From: a virus
Virus record (IMG/VR): IMGVR_UViG_3300038701_000484
Coordinates: 1-38,063 of that record
Strand: one strand, 5' to 3'
Length of the DNA stretch: 38,063 nucleotides
In this document: positions 14,701 through 23,800 of the stretch, in pieces
Layout: every line of letters starts with the position of its first letter
Numbering within the stretch: position 1 is the stretch's first letter
Notes under the pieces: generated by a model
What the model saw: the letters and a program-made list of their open reading frames with translations, nothing else
Told to the model about the DNA's origin: nothing
Database searches by the model: none
Made by a program: the position numbers and the translations under genes

Positions 14701-17547
14701 AAAACGATCGACCATCACAGGGTTATCCACATTTACAGAGTTTATTCTTTTCTGTATAGCGTTTAGTTTCTTGTTATCAATCTTACCTGTTTTCTTTAAT
14801 ATATTAGAGACGTAGGCTGATAGATTTTTTCTTTTAGATTTAATGTCTAACTTCGCTTTCCTTTCTGCACGTGCTTCTAATCTTATTTGATCCTTAAGAG
14901 AGGCGACCTCATCTACTGTTATTCGCTTCCTTTTTCTACCTAATATCTTGTTAACAGATATGTTTTTAGGTTGCTTTTTCCCTGCTTTATCATGAATGTC
15001 TCTTACGGCTGATTCTCTTTGAATGTCAGTGGCTTGTTCGTACCATTTTGTTTTTTGTAGATAATTAACTGCATTCTCTATCTTCATTTCAGTGATGGTT
15101 TCTTTGTCCATCTTTCCTGAATTCCTTTCTGTTGTTTTCTTGAATATACCATCAATATTAGAATCAACCCTGTCCTTGTCTGCTTCATCTATCCTATCTC
15201 CTTCTTCAGGGTTTAGGTCGGTAGTTTCTGTTTCTAACTCAGTATCTACATCATCCTCTTTTCTGTTAAGAACTTCATCCCTGTAGTCAATCATATCATC
15301 ATATCCACTTTCAGGATCTTCAAAAGTCTTAACCTCTATGTCAAGTTCATTGTTAGGGTCATATATCATCGCTACAACATCTGGTTTACCGTCGTCTGGA
15401 TTCCATCCTTCAGGAGCAAACTTTTCGTTAAATGGTGTTCTTGAAACTACCCTAAAACCTGCTTTTTCATATATTTCCTGAAGCTTAACACCTTTAGCTC
15501 CAGTAACGAAATTATCTAGTTTTGTTCCTCCAGACTCTACAGCTTTTTTTAGTATCTCTTGAGCAACGCCTTTTGCTTTTGACTTAAGTTTTTTAAACAC
15601 ACCTTTAATATCCCCATCTCTACCAACAAAAGCGGCACCATCTTCGGTATCTATAACTTTTCCATCAACAGTATCTTCCTCTTTTACAGTATCAACAGAC
15701 CAATAAGTGCTTAAGTCAGATTCTTTTGTTTCCTTTAACTCTTTAAGGTATTTATTTATACCTTCAGGATCTTGAATAGCCTCAGCTTCTGTCTCTGTCT
15801 CTGTCTCTGTCTCCTCTACAAACTCAGCATCAGGTTCTACTATTTTACCTAAATCATCGTTTATTTTCTCAATCTGATCTTTCTTGTTTTTTACAGTGCC
15901 TAAGTTCGGGTCTTTGCCTTGTATCTGTCTCTCTAATTCATTTCTTTGCCTTATCTTTTCAGCGGCCTCAACTTTTTGATCGTCAGATAAATCAACATCT
16001 ACCATCTCGTAGTATGATTTTATGTCGTCAAAAGTATCCATTCTTGCATCCATCTCACCTTTAGTGATTTCTCCTTTTTTTACCATAATAGACAAGTCTC
16101 TCTCTAAAAACTTACGAGAATATCTTTTACCAGCTATTTTAAGATTGTCCTTATCAATAGGATTATCTCTTTTAAACATATCTGGCATGGTTTCGTATCT
16201 ACTAGACTCTATGTCTCTAGATAGAGATTTGGATTGAACGTGTTGTCTTACTCTTTTAACCCCTGATCCAGAGGCGCTTAATCCACCACCCATAGCACCA
16301 CCTATTATACCTGCGTCTACTATTCGGCTCCATATGTCTACAAAAGCATCTTCATCTCCAGACACTAAGTTGTCGATTAATGATGTAGATAGTTCAGAGG
16401 CTGATTCAGATAAACCTTCAAGAGATCCCTCTTTAAAAAATCTACCTACTGTTTTTTTGATAGTTTCTATTGCAAAATCAGGATTAATGTCAAAAGATTT
16501 TAAGAATTTCTTACCTAATCCTGCTGATATTTTTTCAGTCACAGCTTCAACCGCACCCGTCAACACAGAGTTAGCGGAAGTAGCTAGTCCTAACTCATCT
16601 CCTTCTTCCTGAAGGCCTCTGCTTTTTTGCGATGCAGTAGACAAACCTACAGATGCTAAGCCTACATAGGGGACCATGGCTTGCAGCAGCGAAGGAGTAC
16701 TCTCTGTAACAGCGTTGACTATTCTTCCTGACGCTTGACCTACATCTAAATTTAATATATCCTCTCCTATAGATGTGTCGAACTGCTTAGATACTCGCTC
16801 TAGTTTTTCTATCTCATCGTCTAACGTGGCAGCAGTAAAATATATGTCATCTATAACGCCATCCTCTCCTTCTTCACCAAAAACCCATTCAGATAAAAAG
16901 TTCTTAGCAAAGTCAGGTATATTTTTATAAGATTTTTTAGTCATTTTTTTAATGACCTCTCTTCTAGAATCTAAATCTAAGCTATTTAGCTTAGATAATT
17001 GGTCATCATCTAATGTAGCTGTTGCTATTTGGTCAAAAATAAAAGGAATACTTTCATATATCCCTTGGACGGCTCTTTTTTTTCCTTTTTCAAATGCAAA
17101 AGAAACAGAATCACTATCTTCTGTTTTTTCGTTAGCTCTTTTCTCTAATTCTTTATTAAATTCAGGAGAACCGAACACAAAACCTTCTTGCATCAATTCA
17201 TTTCTAACTTGGCTTTTGAAGTATTTTTTTCTGTATGTGGATTCCGTAGCTGGTTGTTCTGCTTGTACTTCTTCTTCCGATAAGGAGATAGTTTGAACGC
17301 CATCTGAAGGCGATGCCATAATGTCTTCTTGATTTGATAAATCTGATTCTTCTTTTTTTTTTACAGGTTCAGTTAATAAGCCTGTGTCTTTTTTGAATGA
17401 ATTGTAATAAGAATCATCAAGACCTATGCTCTTGAATACCTTCTTATTATATTCAGGATTAGAAGATATATCCTTCTTAAAAGAATCGTAGTAAGATTCA
17501 TCAAGTCCTGTTTGTTCAAATAACTTCTTTATATACTCTTCGTTCAT
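11713..17547 (-). CDS. Giant internal virion (ejection/polyvalent) protein, 1944 aa
   Basis: The last late gene encodes a 1944-residue protein. The N-terminus has two related repeats (TGLDESYYDSFKKD, IGLDDSYYNSFKKD). A Gly/Ala-rich hydrophobic region lies at about 285-440, an acidic Glu/Thr-rich linker near 580, and a GNAT-like polyvalent-protein domain at about 665-730 (GGTKLDNF, YEKAGFRVVSRTPFNEKF, GKPDVVAMIYDP). Long charged helical stretches follow, then a hydrophobic segment near 1735-1768 (LSISYGIFEAISSILGY). Such proteins are packed in podovirus heads and enter the cell with the DNA. I see no obvious peptidoglycan hydrolase. The GNAT-like call rests on pattern recall. Confidence 0.72.
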   Translation of the reverse strand: MNEEYIKKLFEQTGLDESYYDSFKKDISSNPEYNKKVFKSIGLDDSYYNSFKKDTGLLTEPVKKKEESDLSNQEDIMASPSDGVQTISLSEEEVQAEQPATESTYRKKYFKSQVRNELMQEGFVFGSPEFNKELEKRANEKTEDSDSVSFAFEKGKKRAVQGIYESIPFIFDQIATATLDDDQLSKLNSLDLDSRREVIKKMTKKSYKNIPDFAKNFLSEWVFGEEGEDGVIDDIYFTAATLDDEIEKLERVSKQFDTSIGEDILNLDVGQASGRIVNAVTESTPSLLQAMVPYVGLASVGLSTASQKSRGLQEEGDELGLATSANSVLTGAVEAVTEKISAGLGKKFLKSFDINPDFAIETIKKTVGRFFKEGSLEGLSESASELSTSLIDNLVSGDEDAFVDIWSRIVDAGIIGGAMGGGLSASGSGVKRVRQHVQSKSLSRDIESSRYETMPDMFKRDNPIDKDNLKIAGKRYSRKFLERDLSIMVKKGEITKGEMDARMDTFDDIKSYYEMVDVDLSDDQKVEAAEKIRQRNELERQIQGKDPNLGTVKNKKDQIEKINDDLGKIVEPDAEFVEETETETETEAEAIQDPEGINKYLKELKETKESDLSTYWSVDTVKEEDTVDGKVIDTEDGAAFVGRDGDIKGVFKKLKSKAKGVAQEILKKAVESGGTKLDNFVTGAKGVKLQEIYEKAGFRVVSRTPFNEKFAPEGWNPDDGKPDVVAMIYDPNNELDIEVKTFEDPESGYDDMIDYRDEVLNRKEDDVDTELETETTDLNPEEGDRIDEADKDRVDSNIDGIFKKTTERNSGKMDKETITEMKIENAVNYLQKTKWYEQATDIQRESAVRDIHDKAGKKQPKNISVNKILGRKRKRITVDEVASLKDQIRLEARAERKAKLDIKSKRKNLSAYVSNILKKTGKIDNKKLNAIQKRINSVNVDNPVMVDRFLNYMENVMTKSNYREKLSEANNLRARAKKGNKSIDVNIHRAAKEYGKINPSMVGDIDAYIEIGKKIKEGLSQKGISLSEVNSYTEKALQSQRKKIEQEVVSKFEEENDIDGMTYDEVMEIIKSQKESGVVDTERLKIARARMIKNFDINRLLIKQILKTGKDPFTGQKINFNSKAKDLMGLFLNIDKNSLNLEFLSDVNFGIMNMISNGTYGGLETMLSTAMGARRMSNFKGKARPLRFFWSKSVGRVKGGYLTSINVMFESIFGVENSQKFLDTIGFSKMKQQANRSQNKSNFVINSYLDMFKKSKDFHSDKNIYSRGLLSVIYREALDSDLDPSTQFEYMKNMIKQSYESLLKSRDKREVKKGQKYQEVYDELLSDANSVEEVRSRMSEDNLKAVDFWVDAFKKDYDKYREVSESVYNKLLNQEENYTPRVFKKVAGVPKKSKDLIETFNLDNYLYKKESGNLMKAKISNSLPKTEINGQVTTTHYLDLNFDVNMANQFTSLNIDVDTAATVRQIQGALDTKDFNNAFSNDEDADLARKIITRYVNDKRQSSYVDEKELKALSKTLDRLSRLGASKALGGITQPIKQVLPVALNTFINSGRLDIGEYFNNAQAIQKILSESGQDVSNRDMGAISSLNKINTSISEGNAKVLNKIGQYVESVSDKWMTTFLSNPDVYIAKVSWVSYYKQMHKKKYGTAKIDWENHKVDQEIADYANTQVARNQNTSDNDMQGLFMKDNSFFPQLIRKTVMPFANFAINQKMRLHSDIINVTNKNMSTEERLFHLRSLGATAAEVIAFHGISLSISYGIFEAISSILGYDEPEEEREKRINNLIKGKATYIVSDYLSPIPVLDKPTLTLMNKGLRSLQSEEELSPLQKELGVKPEEPFVLFDGDSPGQSVLQDFGMYGILPEKIIDNYDIIKSSITGEYTSEFMGRETTGKYDPNSDTALLSLSFIQTLYNAGFLPSEAASVVRYGDKILKKKGKEYEKLIEKYK
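15791..15814 (-). repeat. Tandem hexanucleotide repeat coding for (Glu-Thr)n
   Basis: Three GTCTCT units and a fourth, GTCTCC, run head to tail on the + strand, which reads as ETETETET in the 1944-aa protein. Because the unit is 6 bp, copy-number changes would lengthen or shorten the acidic linker without a frameshift. Confidence 0.75.
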
Positions 17548-17553
17548 GGTTTT

Positions 17554-19296
17554 TTATTTCTCGCTTGGTGGCATTAAAGGATTGTTTTCAATTTCAGGCG
17601 TAGTCTTTGATTCAGGACCTCTAGCAGACATACGGTTATTATATTGCCTTATTCTTTCTCTTAATGATTTAGTTACATCGCTGTTTAGTCCTAAATTGTC
17701 ACCCTCTTCTATATTAAATATGACATTACCATCAGGGTCCTTGACATCTATGTCGTCAGAAATAAAACCTGTCTTAAATGTTGTAGTTGAACCTTCAGGT
17801 ATAAGACCAAAATCTACAAGTGACTCTATAATATCGTTTACAAATCTTTGACCTTCAGCCCCTTCAAGCTCTGGAACTTCATCATATTCTACTCCAGAAA
17901 GTAAACGTGTTACGTTATTTTCATTATTAAACACGGTGTCTACATCAGTACTTCTTTGTGCACCAGGCTCGTTAGAGGTAGTAATATTACCTCCTCCTTG
18001 TCTTAGGAACAAATCTCTAGACCTGTCTACATCTCCAGCTTGATTCATGCCTTCAGCAAAAGTCACTAGCTTATCTGTTGTCGCTATTTGATCGTACTTC
18101 CCGTTAACATAAACTGCCTTAAATTTATCTACCACTTGGCCATCATTACCAATAATACTAAAACTCTTGTTAGCACCTGTACCTGTAGATACGATGTCAG
18201 ATATATTTCTATTGGTTCTTATGATTTGCTCTAAAGCGGCCTCTGCTTTTTGAGGATCTGAAGACGTTGCGTTGAATGCTACAGCATAATTATCCACTAG
18301 TCTTTGGTCTGTTCTTCCTATTTTTTTATTACTATCTGATTGCTTGTCTTTTTGACCAAAACCAATGCGAACTTCTATAAGTTCGTTTAAGTAATCTTTT
18401 GCCTCAGTCATTTGCTCTTCTGTCAATTCTGGACTAGGAACACCGTCTGCATTGTCCTTTATAAGAATTTTCATAGGGTCAGCTGATGCTTCTTTTTCAT
18501 CTCTAGTGTATGAATAACCTCCAAGTCCTTCTGTAAGAACTGAGGCTGCTTTTCTAGGTTTAGATGTGAAAGAACCTATGGTTGATTTTTTCCACCTATC
18601 ATACTTAGGATTATTTCTTAAGTTAGAAACACTAGCCCCACTAGAGTATATCCTTTTCCATTGGGCTAAACCAGATAGCTTATCAGTAACCTCCTCTTCA
18701 GGAGAAAACCCTTCCCATATAAAGTTTTGATTATTAGCTAATGCTCTTACAGGTTTTAAGGATTTTTCATCCATATTACCATCAGCATCTACCCTTGCTA
18801 GGTAGGCCTCGTGTGTGTCTGGGTTTATGTATAACTCTCTGTTCTTAAAGTCGAAAATAGTAGCGGCTTCTTCTGCTAAAAAAAGAGAACCTTCAGACCC
18901 TTCTTCTAAAGCTGTTGCATACTTATCATTAAATGTCTTGACTGTGTCATTTAGCACTTTATAGGTTTCAGAAAGCTTAACTTTAGCAACGTTGTAATCA
19001 CTAGGATCTACCACACCGTTCTTCATCATTTTATACTGCTGATGAAGATAGTTCTTGGAGTTATTAGCTTGTTTAGCCATGAACTCATTTATGCCAGTGT
19101 TTAGACCTTGCTCATAAGTATTCATTTTACTTATGGCGTCTAAGTGGTTTTTTTGTATTTGTTCTCTTTGACTCTCCCTTTTCTCTTGAACAGACGTGAT
19201 ATTGTCTGATATTTCCTTGCCTATACCAGCCCAATTAATTGTAGACTTATCTACGTCACGCCTTTGGTAAGTGAAATATTTGTTAGTATTTGCCAT
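17554..19296 (-). CDS. Probable internal virion protein (580 aa)
   Basis: A soluble, charged protein starting MANTNKYFTYQRRDVDKS. The first 150 residues look helical (EKRESQREQIQKNHLDAISK and following), the rest mixed, with a low-complexity end (RGPESKTTPEIENNPLMPPS). I see no catalytic motif. Its place between a small Ala/Gln-rich protein and the giant terminal protein matches the trio of ejected internal proteins of podoviruses (as gp14-gp15-gp16 of T7, or the cargo proteins of crAss-like phages). The role is inferred from position and composition. It is separated from the next gene by 6 bases. Confidence 0.6.
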   Translation of the reverse strand: MANTNKYFTYQRRDVDKSTINWAGIGKEISDNITSVQEKRESQREQIQKNHLDAISKMNTYEQGLNTGINEFMAKQANNSKNYLHQQYKMMKNGVVDPSDYNVAKVKLSETYKVLNDTVKTFNDKYATALEEGSEGSLFLAEEAATIFDFKNRELYINPDTHEAYLARVDADGNMDEKSLKPVRALANNQNFIWEGFSPEEEVTDKLSGLAQWKRIYSSGASVSNLRNNPKYDRWKKSTIGSFTSKPRKAASVLTEGLGGYSYTRDEKEASADPMKILIKDNADGVPSPELTEEQMTEAKDYLNELIEVRIGFGQKDKQSDSNKKIGRTDQRLVDNYAVAFNATSSDPQKAEAALEQIIRTNRNISDIVSTGTGANKSFSIIGNDGQVVDKFKAVYVNGKYDQIATTDKLVTFAEGMNQAGDVDRSRDLFLRQGGGNITTSNEPGAQRSTDVDTVFNNENNVTRLLSGVEYDEVPELEGAEGQRFVNDIIESLVDFGLIPEGSTTTFKTGFISDDIDVKDPDGNVIFNIEEGDNLGLNSDVTKSLRERIRQYNNRMSARGPESKTTPEIENNPLMPPSEK

Positions 19297-20043
19297 TTAT
19301 TCGAAATTTGGTAAAGAAAATGAAGCCATTGGTACAAATGATTGAGATTGCATTGACCCTACAGAAGCAAAAGGATCAACCCCTCCCCTAGACATACGTC
19401 TTAAATTTTTCATTTCATCAGCATCAAATCTTGCGGCCAAAGCTTCTTGCCCTGGGCTATTAAAACCAGCTGATTCAATAGCTTTTGACGTTCTCCCTGC
19501 TTGATTCTTAAAAAGAGGCATAGATTCAAGTGTAGTAGCGGCTGCTCCTCCTAAACCTAATACTCCAGACGTTATTTGGCCAGCACTTTGTTCTCCTAAC
19601 TCAGCAGCTCTTATATTCTGCTCCATTGCTTGAGCTAGATCCATGTCGACCATTTCGTCGCGTATATTCCCTCTCTCTATTGCTTTTTGCTGTTCTAGAT
19701 TGTATAACCTATCGGCCATAGCTTGTCTTGTCTGAAAGTCGGCCTGGTCCTGAGCAATGTTCACTCGGCCAACACCAGCCGCAACAGCTCTCTGTCCTGA
19801 CTCCCTAAGCCCCTCCATGGCTTGTTGTTGTCTAGCGACTCCTGCGTCAAATTGACGCTCAAAAGCCTCTGTTGGAACTCTTAGTGATTCTAAATAATTT
19901 ACTTCTGCTTTTTGTCTAGCTTGACGCATAGCTTCTTGTGCTGCACGCGTGGCGTCTTTAGCGTCTTTTCTAGCATTAATACCTTGTATCAATGAAAGAC
20001 CAGACGTGACTCCTTGTATTGCTGCTCCTATTGGAAATGCCAT
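19297..20043 (-). CDS. Probable internal virion protein, small (248 aa)
   Basis: It begins with a Gly/Ala-rich hydrophobic segment (FPIGAAIQGVTSGLSLIQGI), then long Ala/Gln/Arg/Glu-rich helices (KDATRAAQEAMRQARQKAEV and on), a second Gly/Ala patch (QITSGVLGLGGAAATTLES) and a flexible end. Short internal proteins of this type (T7 gp14-like) form the outer-membrane part of the ejection channel. The gene directly precedes two larger internal-protein genes, and a TATATTTGC promoter element lies 17 bases upstream of its ATG. Confidence 0.62.
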   Translation of the reverse strand: MAFPIGAAIQGVTSGLSLIQGINARKDAKDATRAAQEAMRQARQKAEVNYLESLRVPTEAFERQFDAGVARQQQAMEGLRESGQRAVAAGVGRVNIAQDQADFQTRQAMADRLYNLEQQKAIERGNIRDEMVDMDLAQAMEQNIRAAELGEQSAGQITSGVLGLGGAAATTLESMPLFKNQAGRTSKAIESAGFNSPGQEALAARFDADEMKNLRRMSRGGVDPFASVGSMQSQSFVPMASFSLPNFE

Positions 20044-20059
20044 ATGTTAAAACGTTTTT

Positions 20060-20068
20060 GCAAATATA
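20060..20068 (-). promoter_or_regulatory. Bacteroidota-type -7 promoter element for the ejection genes
   Basis: On the - strand this reads TATATTTGC, a full match to TAnnTTTG, in the 32-base gap ahead of the 248-aa gene. No clear TTG is found at the -33 spacing, so strength is uncertain. It would give a leader of roughly 10 bases. Confidence 0.5.
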
Positions 20069-20075
20069 CTAAAAA

Positions 20076-20819
20076 TTAAGGAAAGCTCTTGAATATACTT
20101 GAGCCAACACTAAAAATTTCTACCCTGTCGGTATTATCATTCTCTATTGTAAATTCCATAAAATAACCTGTAGCTCCACTAGACTCTGATGTACTGTTCT
20201 TGACATAAAAAACATAGTCGCCATTAGACACTGATGTCTCTGAGTTTGAGTCGTCTATAACTATAGTATTACTGGATGGTTTAGATGTTATTGTTCCAAC
20301 AACAAGAGAATCATTGCCATCATAATGAAACAAAACATCACCAACACTTAATATAGAGTCTATATCAAAAGGAAACAATATTTCACTACCGTTAACCTCT
20401 TTTAGTCGGCCTAAGCCTTGAGCTGAACGCATGTTGTAATTCCCGTCATTGTTCCTTCTTCTAATGAAAGCAAAATAATCACCTTCTTTTAATTCAAACC
20501 ATTCAGACTCGATGAATCCCTCGTGTAAGTCAGTGAGAACATCCGCTTTCCATGAAGCATCACTCTCTAAGAATAAGGTCTTGAATGTTTTTATAGTCGA
20601 AGGCTCAACGTTGAATATTCCTGTTATTGAGGAATTGTATTGCTCCCCATAAAAATTATTCCTGGTCTCATTATCATGGTGCTTATAAAGTTTACCATTT
20701 TTGAAACTATAGAAATTACCATTCATACCAATCATATCATCTGGCATAAACGAAAAGAAAGATGTCCAACCTTTTACAGCAGGACTATATGTTAGTGTAT
20801 AATTAGACATTGTAAACAA
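20076..20819 (-). CDS. Tail structural protein (about 245 aa), crAss-like type
   Basis: The N-terminus (YTLTYSPAVKGWTSFFSFMP, then GNFYSFKNGKLYKHH) is a pattern I associate with a small tail protein encoded beside the nozzle gene in many Bacteroidota podoviruses. The rest is beta-rich (GDYFAFIRRRN, GYFMEFTIEN). Start is ATG 20819 or, more probably, ATG 20810 (MSNYTLTY), which reduces overlap with the nozzle gene to 8 bases. Probably part of the tail tip or nozzle; the exact position is unknown. Confidence 0.65.
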   Translation of the reverse strand: MFTMSNYTLTYSPAVKGWTSFFSFMPDDMIGMNGNFYSFKNGKLYKHHDNETRNNFYGEQYNSSITGIFNVEPSTIKTFKTLFLESDASWKADVLTDLHEGFIESEWFELKEGDYFAFIRRRNNDGNYNMRSAQGLGRLKEVNGSEILFPFDIDSILSVGDVLFHYDGNDSLVVGTITSKPSSNTIVIDDSNSETSVSNGDYVFYVKNSTSESSGATGYFMEFTIENDNTDRVEIFSVGSSIFKSFP

Positions 20820-23800
20820 AATTATAGTTACTAGATTCTATAGACGCTATTGTAGATGTGTCCACTGTTGCACTCGTGTCGTTAGAGTATATCTGTCTGA
20901 ACTGAGTCGTCAATCCTTCAAAAGTATCGCTACTGTATAACGAAGGAGATAATAAGTTAACCTCAGAACCGAACTCATTATTAAACGCAGAAAGTGATCC
21001 TACATATAAGTAATACCCTTCAGCCTCAGGTGCAGAAGCAAGACTCGTTACTCTAAAAACAATTACTCTGCTTTGTCCTACAGGTAAAGGTCTTAAATCA
21101 CCATCCTCCAAAACTGTCCATAATTCATCATCGAAGAATTGCAGTTCGGCCTCAGAAGAAGGGCAGTCGACGTTAACTAAATTCCATCCTGTAGAACTAC
21201 TCACACCTGTGACTATTATTTTAGCTGTCTGAGGTATGGTTTTTGTTTTATTGAATGTTAGTTTTACGTTACCATTAGATGCTAAAGAGGAAGGCGTAGG
21301 AAAATCAGCAACCACACCTATTTGCCCTGTTCCACTGCCTGATGACCTAAGCTCAGTGCCATCATCAATAGCTATGTCGTTATTGCCAAAATCTACGGAT
21401 ACGGTGCCATTATTTACAAAAGTCTCTCCATCAAAAACAAGTCTATCTAAGACAGAAGCTTGAAGTATTTCACCTCTACTTGTATTACTTATATTGTCGC
21501 CAACAAACAAAGAGTCTGCTACTATTTGGCCGTCATACTCTATTTGAAACCTGTCGGGTACATTGAATGAATCGAACTCTACAGTTACAGGGCCAGTGTC
21601 TAGGCCTAGGCTAAGGTCTAACTCGTAAACCCCATCTGATCCAGTAGCAGATAAAGACTCATTACACCCTATCGATGGTATTTTGTAGTCCCATATTATG
21701 TATAAATACTTTTTATCATCAGGATTATTATAGATAAACTCTCCTTCAACCAATCCATCAGAGACATCTAAATCAGATACCTCATTAAAAGAAACAGAAA
21801 GTAGTTCCTCCTCTGTATATAAAACATCAGATACTAAGTACTTGAACGAAGCGTTAGAATTGTCAAAGGTATTTAAAGATGTTTTTTCTGATTTCATTTT
21901 TATTAACGCCCCATCCTTAGGAATAAAGCCTTGAGACTCGCTTCCCTCAGTTAAAGTATAAAGAGACACCCCGTCTTGCTCTAGACCTAAATCCGATAAA
22001 TACTCAGGGCTTTGGTATCCGTTATCTGTCCATGTGTAACTAGATGTAATAGTCTGTCCTGATGATGAGCTAGAGTTTAATATAGCCTTAATTACGGTTA
22101 AAGGTACTTCGTCGACGCAGTTAAATGTTATACTGTATGTTGCGTTAGAAGGGACCACCTTAACTAGAGCCTCGCTTATATTTATAGAATCTTTATCAAA
22201 AACAACAGAACCTTGTCCTGATATGTTCTGATTGATAACTACTTCGTTATTATATATTACCTCTAGATCAGCACTACCTGAAGAGAAATCGTAATCTATA
22301 CTAGCTTCTCCAGATATATCGCTAAACTGAATATTATACTGTATGGTCTCGTTTGACGCTATTTGACTTACGGTTCTTCCGCAAGATATATCATTCACCA
22401 TAACAGGCAACACATTTTCGTTAGATGACAATGTATATACTTGAGAGAAAGGATTGTAAGAGCCTAACTTCTCAGTGTTAAAACTATTCTTAAATAAATC
22501 CCTAAACCAAGTCCTCATGCCATTATTAGAGATAACCTCCATTTGATCACTTCCTCTAGAGTTTCCTATTAATGACACGATTGAATTCCTTTTTGCATCA
22601 GAGAAAAACTTAAAAGGGCCATAAGAATCAAAAGATTCAGAGTTATGGCTTATACCAAACTCTTCAGACCTCGCTACCTGAGTGCCTAATACCTCGGGGA
22701 CACTAGATATAGTAGATCCACCAACAGCATCAGTTAGCAAATTTTTACCTGTCAGCACATAACTAACCTTGTCTTCTTGTATAGCTAGTATATCTGTTTG
22801 GTATGGATGTAATACATTTAAATCACCATATAACTGTTCTAGTACCTTAAAGTTAGCTAGTCCAAGGTTGAATTCATTAAGTTTGTTTAAGTTTGTCTCT
22901 ATATTGTAAATACCACTATAAGAAATATTAGTGTTTCGTCTAATTTCTTTATACTCTTCTTGAGATACAGCAGACACCCTCTCTCCCAACTGTAAACTAG
23001 GTTGGACCATACTGTCATATATCTTAACGCTTTCTACACCGTTACCGAAAGTGTAACAATCGAAGAAATCTAAGTCTATTATAGCAGGTTGATTGTTAGT
23101 TTGATTCTGAATATTACCTGTATGATTACCATCGACTATCTCAAAAGATTGAGACCCTTCAAAAAAAGTTTCCCCATCTACTTCTTGAGGCTCTGTCTCA
23201 AAAGAAACTAAACCTCCAGCTCTTTGAACCTCTATAATAACATATATCTTACCTCTTCTGCCGTTACATTTTTTGTTACCACTTTTAAAAGCTAAGTATG
23301 GTAATCCATCTATCTCAATGAATTGTACATTAGTCACAGAAGCACTATAACTAGGTATATCAGTCCCTTCAGCTTCAATGAAATTAGCCGTAGGCTTGCT
23401 ATCATCAGAGCTCTCAACCTGAGGGTTATTGCTAGGCTCAGAAATATCTATATTATCACCTCTAAACCAATCCTGAAAACTATTATAGTCTTGAGTTGAT
23501 ATGAAATCTTTATCAAACACATAGTTTCTAGATCCACACCCAGAACCTCTGCCTCCCCTAGTATCTCTGAAGTATATTCTTATTCGGCTCCCAGCAGGTA
23601 CGTCATACGTGACGCTCTCAACACCGCCTGAACCATCATCTTGATTGTAAAACAATGGGTAAGTCAATCCTGGGGCACCGCTGTTAGAATTAATCAACAC
23701 ATTAGCACCTAAACCTAAACCAAGGCCAAAAGAAAAAATAGGAGCAACACTGAAACTATCAGATCTTGCAGCTACTTGTCCGTAGGTTACAAAAGAGTTG

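Noticed and set aside
12866-17296. Several + strand ORFs of 60-114 codons opposite the 1944-aa gene
   Set aside because: They have shadow-type composition and no shared spacing, and lie antisense to an uninterrupted coherent gene.
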